This document shows, piece by piece, positions 24,317 through 33,385 of a DNA stretch of 64,000 nt. The stretch is from the NCBI RefSeq assembly GCF_013410945.1, contig NZ_JACCCH010000001.1, positions 2,356,001 through 2,420,000 of the forward strand. Reading direction: 5' to 3'. Every line of letters starts with the position of its first letter. Within the stretch, counting starts at the first letter, position 1. Position numbers and translations under genes: made by a program. The notes below the pieces were generated by a model that did no database searches, was not told where the DNA came from, and saw only the letters and a list, made by a program, of their open reading frames with translations. This stretch comes from Leifsonia sp. AK011. Lineage in GTDB: Bacteria > Actinomycetota > Actinomycetes > Actinomycetales > Microbacteriaceae.

Positions 24317-25815
24317 GCTGCCATTATCCCCGCGGGCTCGTCACTATCGTCCGTGACGCGTCCCGGACGAAGCAGAGTAGCGGTGACGACCGCTCCCAGA
24401 AGGAACAGCCCGGCCGAGACGAAGAACGCGATCGTGTCGGCGTGGACGGCAGCTTCGAGGGGCAGGGTTGCCGTCGCGGCGTGCTCGGCGACATAGTCAA
24501 CTGCGGCGGTCGCTGCGACCGAGCTCAGGATGGCGACACCGAGCGCGCCGCCGACCTGCTGCACCGTGCTGACGAGGGACGATCCGACGCCCGTGTCCTC
24601 GCGGCGAAGGCCCATCGTGGCGATGCTCGTGCTCGTCGGGATCGCGAGGCCGAGACCGAGACCCAGGAGGATCAGGCTCGGCAGGATGTGCGCGACGTAG
24701 GCGTCCTCGGTGGTGATGCGCGTGAGGAGAAGCATCGCGGTGGCACCGATCAGGAAGCCCAGCGGCACCGAGATCTTCGGGCCCAGGAGACGCGAGACCC
24801 TCGGCGCGATGATGATCGCGGAGGTGGCGAGGGCGATCGGCATGGGCAGGAACGCGATGCCGGTCTGCACGGCGGAGTATCCGAGGATGCCCTGCACGTA
24901 GTACGCGAGGAGGAAGACCATGCCGAGCATGCCGGCGGTCGAGAGGAGCATGCCGAGCAGTCCGCCCCCGCGTTCGCGGTCGAGGATGACGCGGAGTGGC
25001 AGTAGCGGCCTGGCCAGACGTGCCTGCAGCACGAAGAACACGGCGAGCAGTATGACGCCGGCCGCGAGGAAGGCGATGGTGATCGGGGCATCCCACCCAT
25101 CGCTCTCCACGCGCGAGAAACCGTAGACGAGCGAGAACAGTCCTGCGGAGACCGTCAGGGTGCCCGGGATGTCAATGGGCGCGCGCTCGGTCGAGCGCAC
25201 GGCGTGGCCGAGGAGGATGATCGCCCCGATGATCGCGGGGATCGCGAACAGGAGGTTGATGTACATCGTCGAGCGCCACGAGAGGTACTCCGTGAGCGCG
25301 CCGCCGAGCACGAGCCCGATGGTCAGTCCGCCGACGCCGATGGCGCCGAAGACGCCGAACGCACGGGCACGCTCGCGGCCGTTGGTGAACGTCGTCGTGA
25401 GCAGCGCCAGCGCGGCGGGCGCGAGAAGCGCAGCGAAGGCCCCCTGCACGGCGCGGGCCGTGACGAGCATCTCAAAGTTGATGGCCGCGCCACCGACGGC
25501 AGAGGCCACGGCGAATCCGGCGAGGCCGATGATGAAGATGTTCTTGCGACCGAAGCGGTCCGCGAGGCGACCGCTCAGGAGCAGGAGGCTCGCGAAGGCG
25601 AGGGAGTAGGCCGTGATGATCCACGGGCGGCTGCCGTCGTCGAAGCCGAGTTCGGCCTGGGCGCTCGGCAGTGCGATGTTCATGACGGTGCCGTCGAGGG
25701 CCACCATCGTCTGGGCGAGGCCGATGGTCGCGAGGATCCACCAGCGACGAGCGAATTGCCGCGCGGCGTCCCCTGCCTCGACGATCGGCGAGGCAGCCGT
25801 ATCGGTTGAACTCAC
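24313..25815 (-). CDS. DHA2-type MFS multidrug exporter (EmrB/QacA)
   Basis: The 500-residue protein has 14 predicted helices, motif A GRLADRFGRK in the first inner loop and the antiporter motif C region around ALLAPAALALL. IGLAQTMVALDGTVMNIALP in helix 1 is diagnostic of the DHA2 drug:H+ antiporters. GTG 25815 is preferred over the upstream frame because AAGGAGAACACA stands directly before it. It heads an operon with a tetR gene. Typical substrates are cationic or lipophilic toxicants; the actual one is unknown. Confidence 0.9.
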   Translation of the reverse strand: MSSTDTAASPIVEAGDAARQFARRWWILATIGLAQTMVALDGTVMNIALPSAQAELGFDDGSRPWIITAYSLAFASLLLLSGRLADRFGRKNIFIIGLAGFAVASAVGGAAINFEMLVTARAVQGAFAALLAPAALALLTTTFTNGRERARAFGVFGAIGVGGLTIGLVLGGALTEYLSWRSTMYINLLFAIPAIIGAIILLGHAVRSTERAPIDIPGTLTVSAGLFSLVYGFSRVESDGWDAPITIAFLAAGVILLAVFFVLQARLARPLLPLRVILDRERGGGLLGMLLSTAGMLGMVFLLAYYVQGILGYSAVQTGIAFLPMPIALATSAIIIAPRVSRLLGPKISVPLGFLIGATAMLLLTRITTEDAYVAHILPSLILLGLGLGLAIPTSTSIATMGLRREDTGVGSSLVSTVQQVGGALGVAILSSVAATAAVDYVAEHAATATLPLEAAVHADTIAFFVSAGLFLLGAVVTATLLRPGRVTDDSDEPAGIMAA

Positions 25816-25835
25816 TGTGTTCTCCTTGAGAAGAT

Positions 25836-25897
25836 AAACGGAGGTTGCTCCTCCACTTCGATCAGAGTACACCTAAACGGAGATGTTTGCTCCGTTT
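25836..25897. promoter_or_regulatory. TetR operators of the MFS-tetR operon
   Basis: A perfect dyad AAACGGAG (25875-25882) / CTCCGTTT (25890-25897) and a second half-conserved copy AAACGGAG (25836-25843) followed by CTCC at 25848 lie 20-80 bp upstream of the GTG start. TAAACGGAG thus occurs twice, 39 bp apart. TTGAAA on the minus strand overlaps the outer edge of the perfect dyad and could be the -35 box, so binding would occlude polymerase. Confidence 0.6.
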
Positions 25898-25948
25898 CAA
25901 TTGATTCGTGTTCCATGGCTTCTCCGGACCAGCGCATAGCATCTAGTC

Positions 25949-26656
25949 GTGCAGGCCAGAGGAGAGGAAGCTCCCCGACGCGTTCTCGTCGTGGACGACG
26001 ACGCGGGTATCGGCCTGCTCCTCGAGAACATGCTTCGCTCCGAGGGCTACGCGACCCACGTGGTGGCATCGGCAGCAGACGCACTCCGGATCGCCCGTGA
26101 CGGCGAGTTCGATGTGATCCTCCTGGATCGGTGGCTGCCCGAGGTGGATGCGTTCGACATCATCGCGCCCCTGCGAGCGAGTAACCCCGGTGCCGCACTC
26201 ATTCTTCTGAGCGCGTCGGGCGATGTCTCGGCGCGTGTAGCCGGTCTCCGCGGAGGCGCTGACGACTTCATCGCCAAGCCGTTCCACGTGAGCGAGGTCA
26301 TCGCACGGATTGAGGCCGTGCTGCGACGCGGTGGTTCCGTGAGCTCAGACCCCGACATCCTGAACTACGAGGACCTGAACCTCGACCTTGCGGCACATCG
26401 TGTCACTCGCGGGGGCGACCTCGTCTCCGTCACTCCGACCGAGCTGCGTGTGCTGCGTTACCTTCTCGAGAATCCGGAGCGCGTGCTGTCCCGGAACCAG
26501 ATCCTCGAACACGTGTGGCAGTACGACTTCGGCGGCAAGGGCGAGGTCGTGGAGAAGGTCGTCTCGAACCTGCGTCGCAAGATCGACGACGGGAGGACTC
26601 CCCTGCTCCAGACCGTTCGGGGTTTTGGATACTGTCTCCGGGTCGAGACGCCGTGA
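25949..26656 (+). CDS. OmpR/PhoB-family response regulator
   Basis: The 235-residue protein has a receiver domain (acidic pair D16-D18, phosphoacceptor D60 in VILLDRW, switch S88 or S90, K110 in IAKPF) and a C-terminal winged helix (about 140-232, LTPTELRVLRYLL-like start and TVRGFGYCL end). It regulates transcription when phosphorylated by the kinase encoded 4 bp overlapping downstream. The GTG at 25949 has no clear Shine-Dalgarno sequence, so it may be leaderless. The sequence after D60 (LPEVDAFD) lacks the usual MPxxDG glycine. Confidence 0.9.
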   Translation: MQARGEEAPRRVLVVDDDAGIGLLLENMLRSEGYATHVVASAADALRIARDGEFDVILLDRWLPEVDAFDIIAPLRASNPGAALILLSASGDVSARVAGLRGGADDFIAKPFHVSEVIARIEAVLRRGGSVSSDPDILNYEDLNLDLAAHRVTRGGDLVSVTPTELRVLRYLLENPERVLSRNQILEHVWQYDFGGKGEVVEKVVSNLRRKIDDGRTPLLQTVRGFGYCLRVETP

Positions 26657-28035
26657 CAACCCGATCCAGCAGGCCTGCGCGCTCGATGATTCGAACGCTG
26701 CGGCTGCGGCTGCTCGCCGTGGTTGCAGTCTTCATCGTTCTGGTCGGAATCGCCACGGTGGTCGGTCTCCGGATCGTCGTGGACGTGAACGCGGAACGTC
26801 AGGCCTACCTCGCCGGTCTCTCCGTGGCCAGCTGGGGCACCTCCGTCGACGGCGTGCGCGTGATCGACTCGGAACGGCTCCAGGAGCTGGCTCCCGTCGC
26901 CACGGTCGTAGTGCTCCTGGACTCGAATGACGGCGTCGTTGTCGTCTCCGCGGATGCCACGATCCCCCTCTCCGACGTGAGCTCCCTCGTCAGCACCACC
27001 GGCGCCGGCGCGACCACTCACCAGTCACTCAACGGTCGAAGCATGACGTTCACGCGAGTGACGTTCGACCCGGGCACGGTCTATCGCGACGGTAGCGATG
27101 TTCCCCTATCCGGCGCCCTGGTCGGAATCGCCACGGAGGGTGCCGAGCGACTCGTCCGCGCGCTTCTCATCGCCGAAGTGATCGTGCTCGGGGCGCTCCT
27201 CGTGGCGGCGTCCTTCATTGTGACGGTCGTGGTCTCGCGTACGACGCGCACCCTGGCCGCCCTGGCGGAGCGAGTCGAGGACGACGGCTTGACCGGTGTC
27301 CGTGGGGTCGCGGCAGGGTTCTCCGAGACGGACGAGCTCGCGGACGCGCTGGTTCGACTCGACGAGAAGCGAGCGCGATCCGAGCAGGAGCTTCGCGACT
27401 TCGTCGCCGACACGTCGCACGAGCTCAAGACACCGCTCACGAAGATCCAGGGCTGGTCTGAACTGCATTTCCAAAATCCGGACGATCGCGAGCGCACCGA
27501 ACGCGCGCTCTCCAGCATCGTCGAGGAGTCCCACAGGATGCGACGGCTCGTGGATCAGCTCGCCCTGCTGGCGCGGGCCGAAGCCCTTCTCTCGCAGTCG
27601 CGCACGCCGGTGAACCTGAGCGCACTCGCCGAGTCGTTCCTCGCCGATGTATCCATGGGCAGCGATACCGTCGTGACCTCCAGGGTCGAACCAGGCGTGA
27701 TGGTTCTCGGCGATGAGTTCTCCCTGCTCCAGGTGCTGAGGAATCTCGTGGGCAATGCCCTCGTCCATGCTGGTGACGGGGCAACGATCGAGCTCTCCCT
27801 GAAGGCCACCGGCAACGACGCCGTTCTCGCGGTCGACGACGATGGCGTGGGCATCCCCACCGACAGGCTGGGAGGTGTCTTCGACAGGTTCGCCACGGGC
27901 AACAGGGACAGCGGCAGCGGTCTGGGCCTCGCCATCGTGCGGGGCATCGTGACGGCACACGGCGGATCGATAGAGCTGACCTCCACCGCAGGCACAGGCA
28001 CCCACGTCGAGGCGCGATTGCCGCTGCTGCACTGA
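26653..28035 (+). CDS. Sensor histidine kinase
   Basis: The 460-residue protein has TM1 at about 17-40, an extracytoplasmic sensor region (41-165), TM2 at about 167-194, a HAMP-like stretch, the H-box DTSHELKTPL with His256, an N-box around VLRNLVGNALVHA, and G-boxes DDDGVGIP and GSGLGLAIV. It autophosphorylates and transfers phosphate to the response regulator encoded upstream. GTG 26653 overlaps the regulator's stop (GTGA). The downstream LmeA-like and MMPL genes suggest an envelope-related signal. Confidence 0.9.
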   Translation: MTTRSSRPARSMIRTLRLRLLAVVAVFIVLVGIATVVGLRIVVDVNAERQAYLAGLSVASWGTSVDGVRVIDSERLQELAPVATVVVLLDSNDGVVVVSADATIPLSDVSSLVSTTGAGATTHQSLNGRSMTFTRVTFDPGTVYRDGSDVPLSGALVGIATEGAERLVRALLIAEVIVLGALLVAASFIVTVVVSRTTRTLAALAERVEDDGLTGVRGVAAGFSETDELADALVRLDEKRARSEQELRDFVADTSHELKTPLTKIQGWSELHFQNPDDRERTERALSSIVEESHRMRRLVDQLALLARAEALLSQSRTPVNLSALAESFLADVSMGSDTVVTSRVEPGVMVLGDEFSLLQVLRNLVGNALVHAGDGATIELSLKATGNDAVLAVDDDGVGIPTDRLGGVFDRFATGNRDSGSGLGLAIVRGIVTAHGGSIELTSTAGTGTHVEARLPLLH

Positions 28036-28042
28036 CGAATCC

Positions 28043-28070
28043 GTCAGCATTTCGTCAGCTTCCCGTCCAC
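28043..28070 (+). promoter_or_regulatory. 11-bp-phased direct repeats, probable response-regulator site
   Basis: GTCAGC at 28043-28048 and at 28054-28059 is followed by a partial GTC at 28065, giving three starts exactly 11 bp apart, just behind the kinase stop and 33 bp before the LmeA-like gene. OmpR-family regulators bind tandem direct repeats at one-turn spacing, so this may be where the regulator activates the lmeA-mmpL pair. Confidence 0.5.
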
Positions 28071-28102
28071 TCGTCGGGAGGAGCGAGCGCTGGAATCGCA
28101 GC

Positions 28103-28759
28103 ATGAAGCGCCGCAGAACCTGGATCGCCGTCTCCGCCATCGCAGTACTCGTCGTCGCCGCCCTCATCACCACGGAACTCATCGCGCGAGCATCGATCTC
28201 CGATCGTCTCGCTTCGGTCGCCGCAGGACGCGATGGCATCACTGTGTCCCTGGGTGCCACACCGGCGGTCCTTCAATGGGCCGGAGGCTCCGCGGACCTG
28301 ACGATCACCATCACCGACTCGGCGATCGCTGAGCTCGCAGCGTGCGCAACCGGTCTCGAGAATCTGCGGGTGACCTCGAGCCCCGCGGGGTTGGCCGTGG
28401 CGACCGAGAGGACCGTCCGCGGGTTCACCGTGCCCGTCACGATCCTGCTCGTTCCCAGCCACGCCGAGGCCGGCTGGGTCTTTCACGCCGACTCGGTGTC
28501 GGTAGCTGGCATCGCCATACCCGCGACGCGCGCCGCACAGCTGCTCGGTGACGGACAGGCGGCGCTCATGCTTCAGGACGGCATCCCGCTGACACGCGGG
28601 GACGGCGGTCCCGCCGTGACGGGAGTCACCACCGCCGACGGATACCTCGACCTCAGCCTGCACGTCCCGCTCGGGTCTGGCCGTCAGGCCCTGGGCCAGG
28701 GCAGCAACAAGTTATTCGGCTGCCTGGCAGTCGACCCCACAGAAGAGGAACACGAATGA
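28103..28759 (+). CDS. LmeA-like (DUF2993) secreted or membrane-anchored phospholipid-binding protein
   Basis: The 218-residue protein has an N-terminal helix (about residues 7-28) acting as a signal anchor and a beta-rich domain with ADLTITITDSAIAELA and GYLDLSLHVPLG, which fits the DUF2993/LmeA family. Mycobacterial LmeA is a periplasmic phospholipid-binding protein supporting lipomannan assembly and envelope integrity. Here it overlaps the MMPL transporter gene by 4 bp, so both products probably cooperate in moving envelope lipids. The family call is from general pattern and context. Confidence 0.65.
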   Translation: MKRRRTWIAVSAIAVLVVAALITTELIARASISDRLASVAAGRDGITVSLGATPAVLQWAGGSADLTITITDSAIAELAACATGLENLRVTSSPAGLAVATERTVRGFTVPVTILLVPSHAEAGWVFHADSVSVAGIAIPATRAAQLLGDGQAALMLQDGIPLTRGDGGPAVTGVTTADGYLDLSLHVPLGSGRQALGQGSNKLFGCLAVDPTEEEHE

Positions 28760-30873
28760 AGAATCTGGTTGCAGCGGTCGCCCGGCGGTGCGCCGAACAC
28801 AAGTGGGTCACGCTCGGCGCGTGGGTTGTGATCGTCGCCGTGCTCTTCGGGGGTGCGTGGGCGATCGGACCCGCACTCGAGGACGACGTCATCGTCGGCG
28901 GCACGGATAGCCAGATCGCCAATGACCTGCTGGCGTCGGAGTCCGACGACTCGACCTCCGCACCGTCCAGCCGCATCATCGTCGCGGGCGAGGACATCGC
29001 GGAGGACACCGAGTTGGTTGCCACCCTCGTTGATGGGCTTGCCGCGGCATCCGGACGCGAGATCGCGAACCCGCTGGACGAGCCTGCCGCATCGATGAAG
29101 ACAGGCCTCATCGCGCCGGAGGGTGACGCCATCATCCTCGTCGTCGACGGCGACCCGAAGGAGGAGGGGGCGGACTGGCGCAACGCCGTCGACGAGTCCC
29201 TGGAACCCGCGCGCGACGCGGGATACGAGGTCGGCATCGGTGCGCCACTCGGCACACAACTCGACAAGGCCGGCACGGTCAACAGCGAACTCATCGGCGT
29301 CACCGTGGCCCTCATCGTGCTGTTCATCGCGCTCGGCTCCGCTCTCGCGGCGCTCATCCCCGTTGCCACCGGAATCATCGCCGTCGCTGGCGGAGTGGGA
29401 ATCACATGGATGCTCAGCCACGAGTTCACCATCTCGGAGAGCGCGATAACGCTCGCCATCATGGTCGGGCTCGGGGTGGGGATCGACTACTCGCTGTTCC
29501 TCCTCTCGCGGTTCCGCGCTGCCCTGCGAGACGGCATGGGGATCGTGCCCGCGGTGGGAGCTACTGCGCACAGTGCGGGTGAGGCCTGCGCTGTTGCGGG
29601 AATAACGGTCGCCGCCTGCGCGACCGGACTGGCGATTTCGGGAGTCCAGTTCGTGGCATGGCTCGGGATCGCCACGGGAATCGTCGTGCTCGTCGCCGTC
29701 GCCGCGTCACTGACCCTGTCGCCCGCGCTCCTTGCCGCCGTCGGCCGGCGTGCACTGCCGCGTCGCGAACGTGGCGACTCCGGCGCACCGACGCGCGCGA
29801 GCGCGTGGCACCGGCTGGCACCGCGCCTGACCCGTCGCCCCTGGATCACGGGAACTGCAGCGGCCATCCTCCTCGTGGTCATCTCACTACCAGCCCTCTC
29901 GTTGCAACTCGGGCAGTCGAGCCCGGGAAACGCACTCCCCGGGTCAGACCAGCGGACCTACTTCGATCTGACCGCCGAACACTGGGGCGCCGGGCAGAAC
30001 GCCGTGCTCGCCATAGTCGGAGAGGGAGGTGACGAGACCGCGTGGGCGGAACTGGCCGAAACGGTGTCGGCACGGGACGACGTGGCATCCGTCACTCCGC
30101 CCGTCGAAGCGGACGGTGTGACGTCGTTCCGCGTCATCCCGGAGGGCGGCCCGAGTGAGGCAAGCACTGCCGAACTCGTTCACGAGGTGCGGTCGGACAC
30201 GATCCCGGACAGCGGGCTCGACGCGCACATCGGAGGGGCCGTGGCAACACGCATCGACCTGAGCGATCGGATTGCCGAAAGACTGCCGTGGCTCATTGCC
30301 GCCGTCATCATCGCCTCGATGGTCCTCGTGGCGTTCGCATTCAAGTCCGTCGTGCTCCCCGTCAAAGCCGCCGCGTGCAACGTCATCTCCATCACGGCGG
30401 CCTTCGGTGTGCTCGTCTGGGTCTTCCAGGAGGGCCACGGGGTCGAGATCTTCGGTCTCGACGGGCCCGTGCCGTTGGACCCCTACGTTCCCATGATGCT
30501 CTTCGCGGTGCTGTTCGGCCTCTCGATGGACTACGAGGTATTCCTCCTCACCGCCGTCCGCGAGCACTGGAAGAAGGGGGTCGCCGCCAAGGACGCCGTC
30601 ACTCGGGGCCTCGCAGAGACCGGCGGCGTCATCTCCGCGGCAGCCATCATCATGATCGCGGTGTTCCTGAGCTTCACCCTGCACCCGAGCCCCGTGATCA
30701 AGGTGTTCGGCCTCGGGCTCGCGGTGGCCGTCTTTGTGGATGCCACGATCATCCGGCTCCTCCTCGTGCCCGCGATCATGACCCTCCTCGGCCGAGCCGC
30801 GTGGTGGTGGCCCGGAAGCCGACGGCCCGTCGTGCCGATCACGGAACCCGTTCGCGGAGGATCGTCGGTCTAG
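28756..30873 (+). CDS. MMPL family RND transporter
   Basis: The 705-residue protein has two RND halves: TM1, an extracytoplasmic loop (about 35-165), TM2-6 containing GLGVGIDYSLFLLSRFR, then TM7, a second loop, and TM8-12 containing FGLSMDYEVFLLTAVREHW. The aspartate-tyrosine pairs in these repeats are the proton-relay residues of MmpL proteins. Such transporters export lipids or small hydrophobic molecules. It is the last gene of the two-component/LmeA/MMPL cluster, which looks like an envelope-homeostasis or toxic-lipid export unit. Confidence 0.9.
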   Translation: MKNLVAAVARRCAEHKWVTLGAWVVIVAVLFGGAWAIGPALEDDVIVGGTDSQIANDLLASESDDSTSAPSSRIIVAGEDIAEDTELVATLVDGLAAASGREIANPLDEPAASMKTGLIAPEGDAIILVVDGDPKEEGADWRNAVDESLEPARDAGYEVGIGAPLGTQLDKAGTVNSELIGVTVALIVLFIALGSALAALIPVATGIIAVAGGVGITWMLSHEFTISESAITLAIMVGLGVGIDYSLFLLSRFRAALRDGMGIVPAVGATAHSAGEACAVAGITVAACATGLAISGVQFVAWLGIATGIVVLVAVAASLTLSPALLAAVGRRALPRRERGDSGAPTRASAWHRLAPRLTRRPWITGTAAAILLVVISLPALSLQLGQSSPGNALPGSDQRTYFDLTAEHWGAGQNAVLAIVGEGGDETAWAELAETVSARDDVASVTPPVEADGVTSFRVIPEGGPSEASTAELVHEVRSDTIPDSGLDAHIGGAVATRIDLSDRIAERLPWLIAAVIIASMVLVAFAFKSVVLPVKAAACNVISITAAFGVLVWVFQEGHGVEIFGLDGPVPLDPYVPMMLFAVLFGLSMDYEVFLLTAVREHWKKGVAAKDAVTRGLAETGGVISAAAIIMIAVFLSFTLHPSPVIKVFGLGLAVAVFVDATIIRLLLVPAIMTLLGRAAWWWPGSRRPVVPITEPVRGGSSV

Positions 30874-30883
30874 GCTGGTCGGC

Positions 30884-31264
30884 GTGCCGAATCAGTTCAG
30901 GAGCATCGATGAGTTCCTGGAATCGCTTCCGCCCGAAGGCCGGCGGGAGGCCGAGACGCTCCGATCGCTCGTCACGTCGGCGCACCCCGGCCTCACGGAA
31001 TCCATCAAGTGGAACTCGCCCAACTACTCCCTCGGTGACATCGACCTGCTGACGATGAACGTGCCGCGATCGGGCCCGCTCCGGTTGATCCTGCACAAGG
31101 GCACGAAGGTGGCCGAGGACAAGGCGGCCGCGCCCCAGTTCGACGGCGACCCCGACGGGCTGCTGACGTGGCACTCCAATATCCGGGCGAGCGTCAGGAT
31201 GTCGGCATCCGACTCTGATGTGATCGCCAACGTCATTCGGGCCTGGGTGGCCTCCGCGACCTGA
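30884..31264 (+). CDS. DUF1801 domain protein
   Basis: The 126-residue protein carries the DUF1801 pattern: IDEFLESLPPEGRREAETLRSLV, ESIKWNSPNYSL, LRLILHKGTK and a closing helix VIANVIRAWV. The fold (YdhG-like) is small alpha/beta and the function unknown. It begins with GTG 10 bp after the MMPL stop and may be cotranscribed with it. Its stop lies inside the inverted repeat that separates it from the convergent MFS gene. Confidence 0.85.
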   Translation: MPNQFRSIDEFLESLPPEGRREAETLRSLVTSAHPGLTESIKWNSPNYSLGDIDLLTMNVPRSGPLRLILHKGTKVAEDKAAAPQFDGDPDGLLTWHSNIRASVRMSASDSDVIANVIRAWVASAT

Positions 31265-31313
31265 CGCACACCGTCGCTCACGAGCTTCCAGAACAACGAT
31301 GTGCGTCAGGTCG
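31257..31313. terminator. 14-bp inverted repeat between convergent genes, probable bidirectional terminator
   Basis: Perfect arms CGACCTGACGCACA (31257-31270) and TGTGCGTCAGGTCG (31300-31313) enclose 29 nt and lie between the ends of the DUF1801 gene and the convergent MFS gene. No T-run follows, as is common for actinobacterial hairpin terminators. Confidence 0.55.
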
Positions 31314-31328
31314 ACGCAAGATCGGTCG

Positions 31329-32741
31329 CTAGCGCCGACCGAGCGTGGCCACCCCGGCCGCGACGAGCGCGATCACAGCGGCACCGAAGAACAGCAGCGA
31401 GAACCCGCCCGTCATGGCGTCCGCGCTCGAGGTGCCCGACTGGAGGAGCGCGTCGGTGCGGGATGCCGCGACCGTTGCCATCACGGCGAGCCCGAGAGCA
31501 CCGCCGATCTGCTGGCTCGTGTTGACCAGGCCGCCGGCGAGACCCGCCTCGCCACCCTGGACGCCGTCCACGGCAAGGCTCGTGGCTGCGATGAACGCAA
31601 CGCCGAGCCCCGCCCCGATGACGATCGACGGACCGAGGAGATGCGCCACGAAATCGGCGGTGCTCGGAGCGAGCGCGAGCCACACGAGACCCGTCGCGAG
31701 AACGACGAGACCTCCAGCGAGCGAGCGGGGCGCACCGAGCCGTGTCAGCAGCGTGGGAGCGACGCCGGCGGCGACAACGAGCGCGCCCGCGAGCGGCAGC
31801 TGCGTGAGCCCGGCGGTCAGGGCGTCGTACCCGAGCACCGCCTGCATGAACACGGAGAGCGCGAAGAAGAGCCCCACCATCGCGCCACCCACGAGCAGGA
31901 TGACGACGTTGCCGACGGTCAGGTTGCGGTTGCGGAAGATGCCGAGCGGCACGAGCGGTTCCGGGGAGCGACGCTCGATCGTGACGAAGGCGACGCCCAG
32001 TCCGAGGGCGGCGATCGCGAGACCGAGGGTGAGCGGATGCACGAACCCGACCTGCTCGACGGCACTGAGCGCACCGACCGCAGCGACGAGCGCGCCCGTG
32101 ATCGTGACAGCTCCGGGAACGTCGAGCTTGGCCCGCAGCCCCGGGATGTCACGGCTGACGAGGAACGGGATCGCGACAATCACCACCACTCCCACTGGCA
32201 CGTTCACGAAGAACACGGACTGCCAGCCGAACGCCGAGGTGAGCACGCCGCCCAGCAGCACGCCAGCGGCCGAGCCGATCCCCGCGACACCGCCCCAGAT
32301 GCCCAGGGCCTTGGCGCGGTCGCCAGGCTTCGGGAAAAGCTGGGTGACGAGGGCCAGCGCCGCCGGTGCCAGGAGCGCTGCCCCGACACCCTGGAGGGCC
32401 CGGGCGGCGAGAAGCATCTCGCTCGACACCGACAGCCCCGCGAGCGCGGATGCGGCGACGAAGCCGGCGACCCCGATGACGAACACCCGGCGGTGCCCGT
32501 AGCGGTCTGCCAGCCGACCTCCGAGGAGCAGCAGCCCACCGAACGCGAGCACGTACGCCGTGATGACCCAGGCGAGCGCCACGGTATCCATCTCGAGCTG
32601 TTCCCCCAGCACGGGGAGTGCGATGTTGACGATGGATGCATCGAGCACAACCAGGAACTGGGCGAGCGCGAGCACCCCCAGGGCCCACCAGCGGTGGGTG
32701 CTGCGAAGCCCCTCGACGGGCGGGGTGAGTGTGGTGGTCAT
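31329..32741 (-). CDS. DHA2-type MFS multidrug exporter (EmrB/QacA)
   Basis: The 470-residue protein has 14 predicted helices, ALAQFLVVLDASIVNIALP in helix 1 and motif A GRLADRYGHR, all diagnostic of DHA2 drug:proton antiporters. ATG 32741 is preceded by GGAGAAACTC. A tetR gene lies immediately upstream in the same orientation, and a copy of the 20-bp tetR operator stands in the 78-bp gap, so the exporter is probably induced by a compound that releases the repressor. It is related to, but clearly different from, the exporter at 24313-25815. Confidence 0.9.
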   Translation of the reverse strand: MTTTLTPPVEGLRSTHRWWALGVLALAQFLVVLDASIVNIALPVLGEQLEMDTVALAWVITAYVLAFGGLLLLGGRLADRYGHRRVFVIGVAGFVAASALAGLSVSSEMLLAARALQGVGAALLAPAALALVTQLFPKPGDRAKALGIWGGVAGIGSAAGVLLGGVLTSAFGWQSVFFVNVPVGVVVIVAIPFLVSRDIPGLRAKLDVPGAVTITGALVAAVGALSAVEQVGFVHPLTLGLAIAALGLGVAFVTIERRSPEPLVPLGIFRNRNLTVGNVVILLVGGAMVGLFFALSVFMQAVLGYDALTAGLTQLPLAGALVVAAGVAPTLLTRLGAPRSLAGGLVVLATGLVWLALAPSTADFVAHLLGPSIVIGAGLGVAFIAATSLAVDGVQGGEAGLAGGLVNTSQQIGGALGLAVMATVAASRTDALLQSGTSSADAMTGGFSLLFFGAAVIALVAAGVATLGRR

Positions 32742-32761
32742 GAGTTTCTCCTTGCGGTGGT

Positions 32762-32781
32762 GAGTGAATGCTCATTCACTC
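32762..32781. promoter_or_regulatory. TetR operator of the MFS gene
   Basis: The perfect 20-bp dyad GAGTGAATGCTCATTCACTC stands 21 bp upstream of the MFS start. A one-mismatch copy is in the tetR promoter at 33386-33405. The TGAATG/CATTCA core is typical of TetR-family sites controlling efflux genes. Confidence 0.75.
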
Positions 32782-32819
32782 TTGTGGACATGAAAAAGGG
32801 ACACGAGGGCGCATGGCTC

Positions 32820-33383
32820 CTACTCCGGGTGACGGATGCCGTGGCTGAGGATCCGCGCCCACTCCTGCGGCACGTCCTCGAGGCCGGCCGTCACGATCAG
32901 ATGGCAGAGCTGCCCGTACGCGATGAAACGCTGGACCGCGTCATCCGAGGCGCCGGAACGCCGCTTGGCGAATGTCGTGACGGTCGCGAGTCCGGCACGC
33001 AGGGCCTCCCCCACCTCCGGGATCTCGGCGACGGACTGCGCATGCACCTGGAGCATGAGCAGCTGGCGGTCGCTGATGAGCTTGGCGTACGCGCCACCCA
33101 TGGCGTCGAGCACGGACTCCGGCGACTGGTCGGCCGCGGCATCCGCACCCTCCGCCAGGGCTTCGACGATCTTCTCGAAGCACCTCTCGAGCGCGGAGAC
33201 GAAGAGCGACTCCTTGCCCGGGAAGAGCTTGAACACGTACGCGGGCGAGATGTTCGCCTCGCGTGCGACGTCGGCGATCGTCGCACCGTGGAACCCGCCG
33301 CGAGCGAACTCGTGGAGTGCTGCAGCGGCAACCAGGGGCCGGCGCTGCTCGGCGGTGGAGAGGATCGAGGATCGTTCGGTCAT
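32820..33383 (-). CDS. TetR family regulator
   Basis: The 187-residue protein has an N-terminal helix-turn-helix at about residues 28-52 (TIADVAREANISPAYVFKLFPGKESL) and a helical effector domain. ATG 33383 is chosen over the longer frame to 33419, which would begin inside the operator. It is encoded 78 bp upstream of the MFS exporter in the same direction, but each gene has its own copy of the same 20-bp dyad, so the protein very likely represses both itself and the exporter. Confidence 0.88.
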   Translation of the reverse strand: MTERSSILSTAEQRRPLVAAAALHEFARGGFHGATIADVAREANISPAYVFKLFPGKESLFVSALERCFEKIVEALAEGADAAADQSPESVLDAMGGAYAKLISDRQLLMLQVHAQSVAEIPEVGEALRAGLATVTTFAKRRSGASDDAVQRFIAYGQLCHLIVTAGLEDVPQEWARILSHGIRHPE

Positions 33384-33385
33384 GT

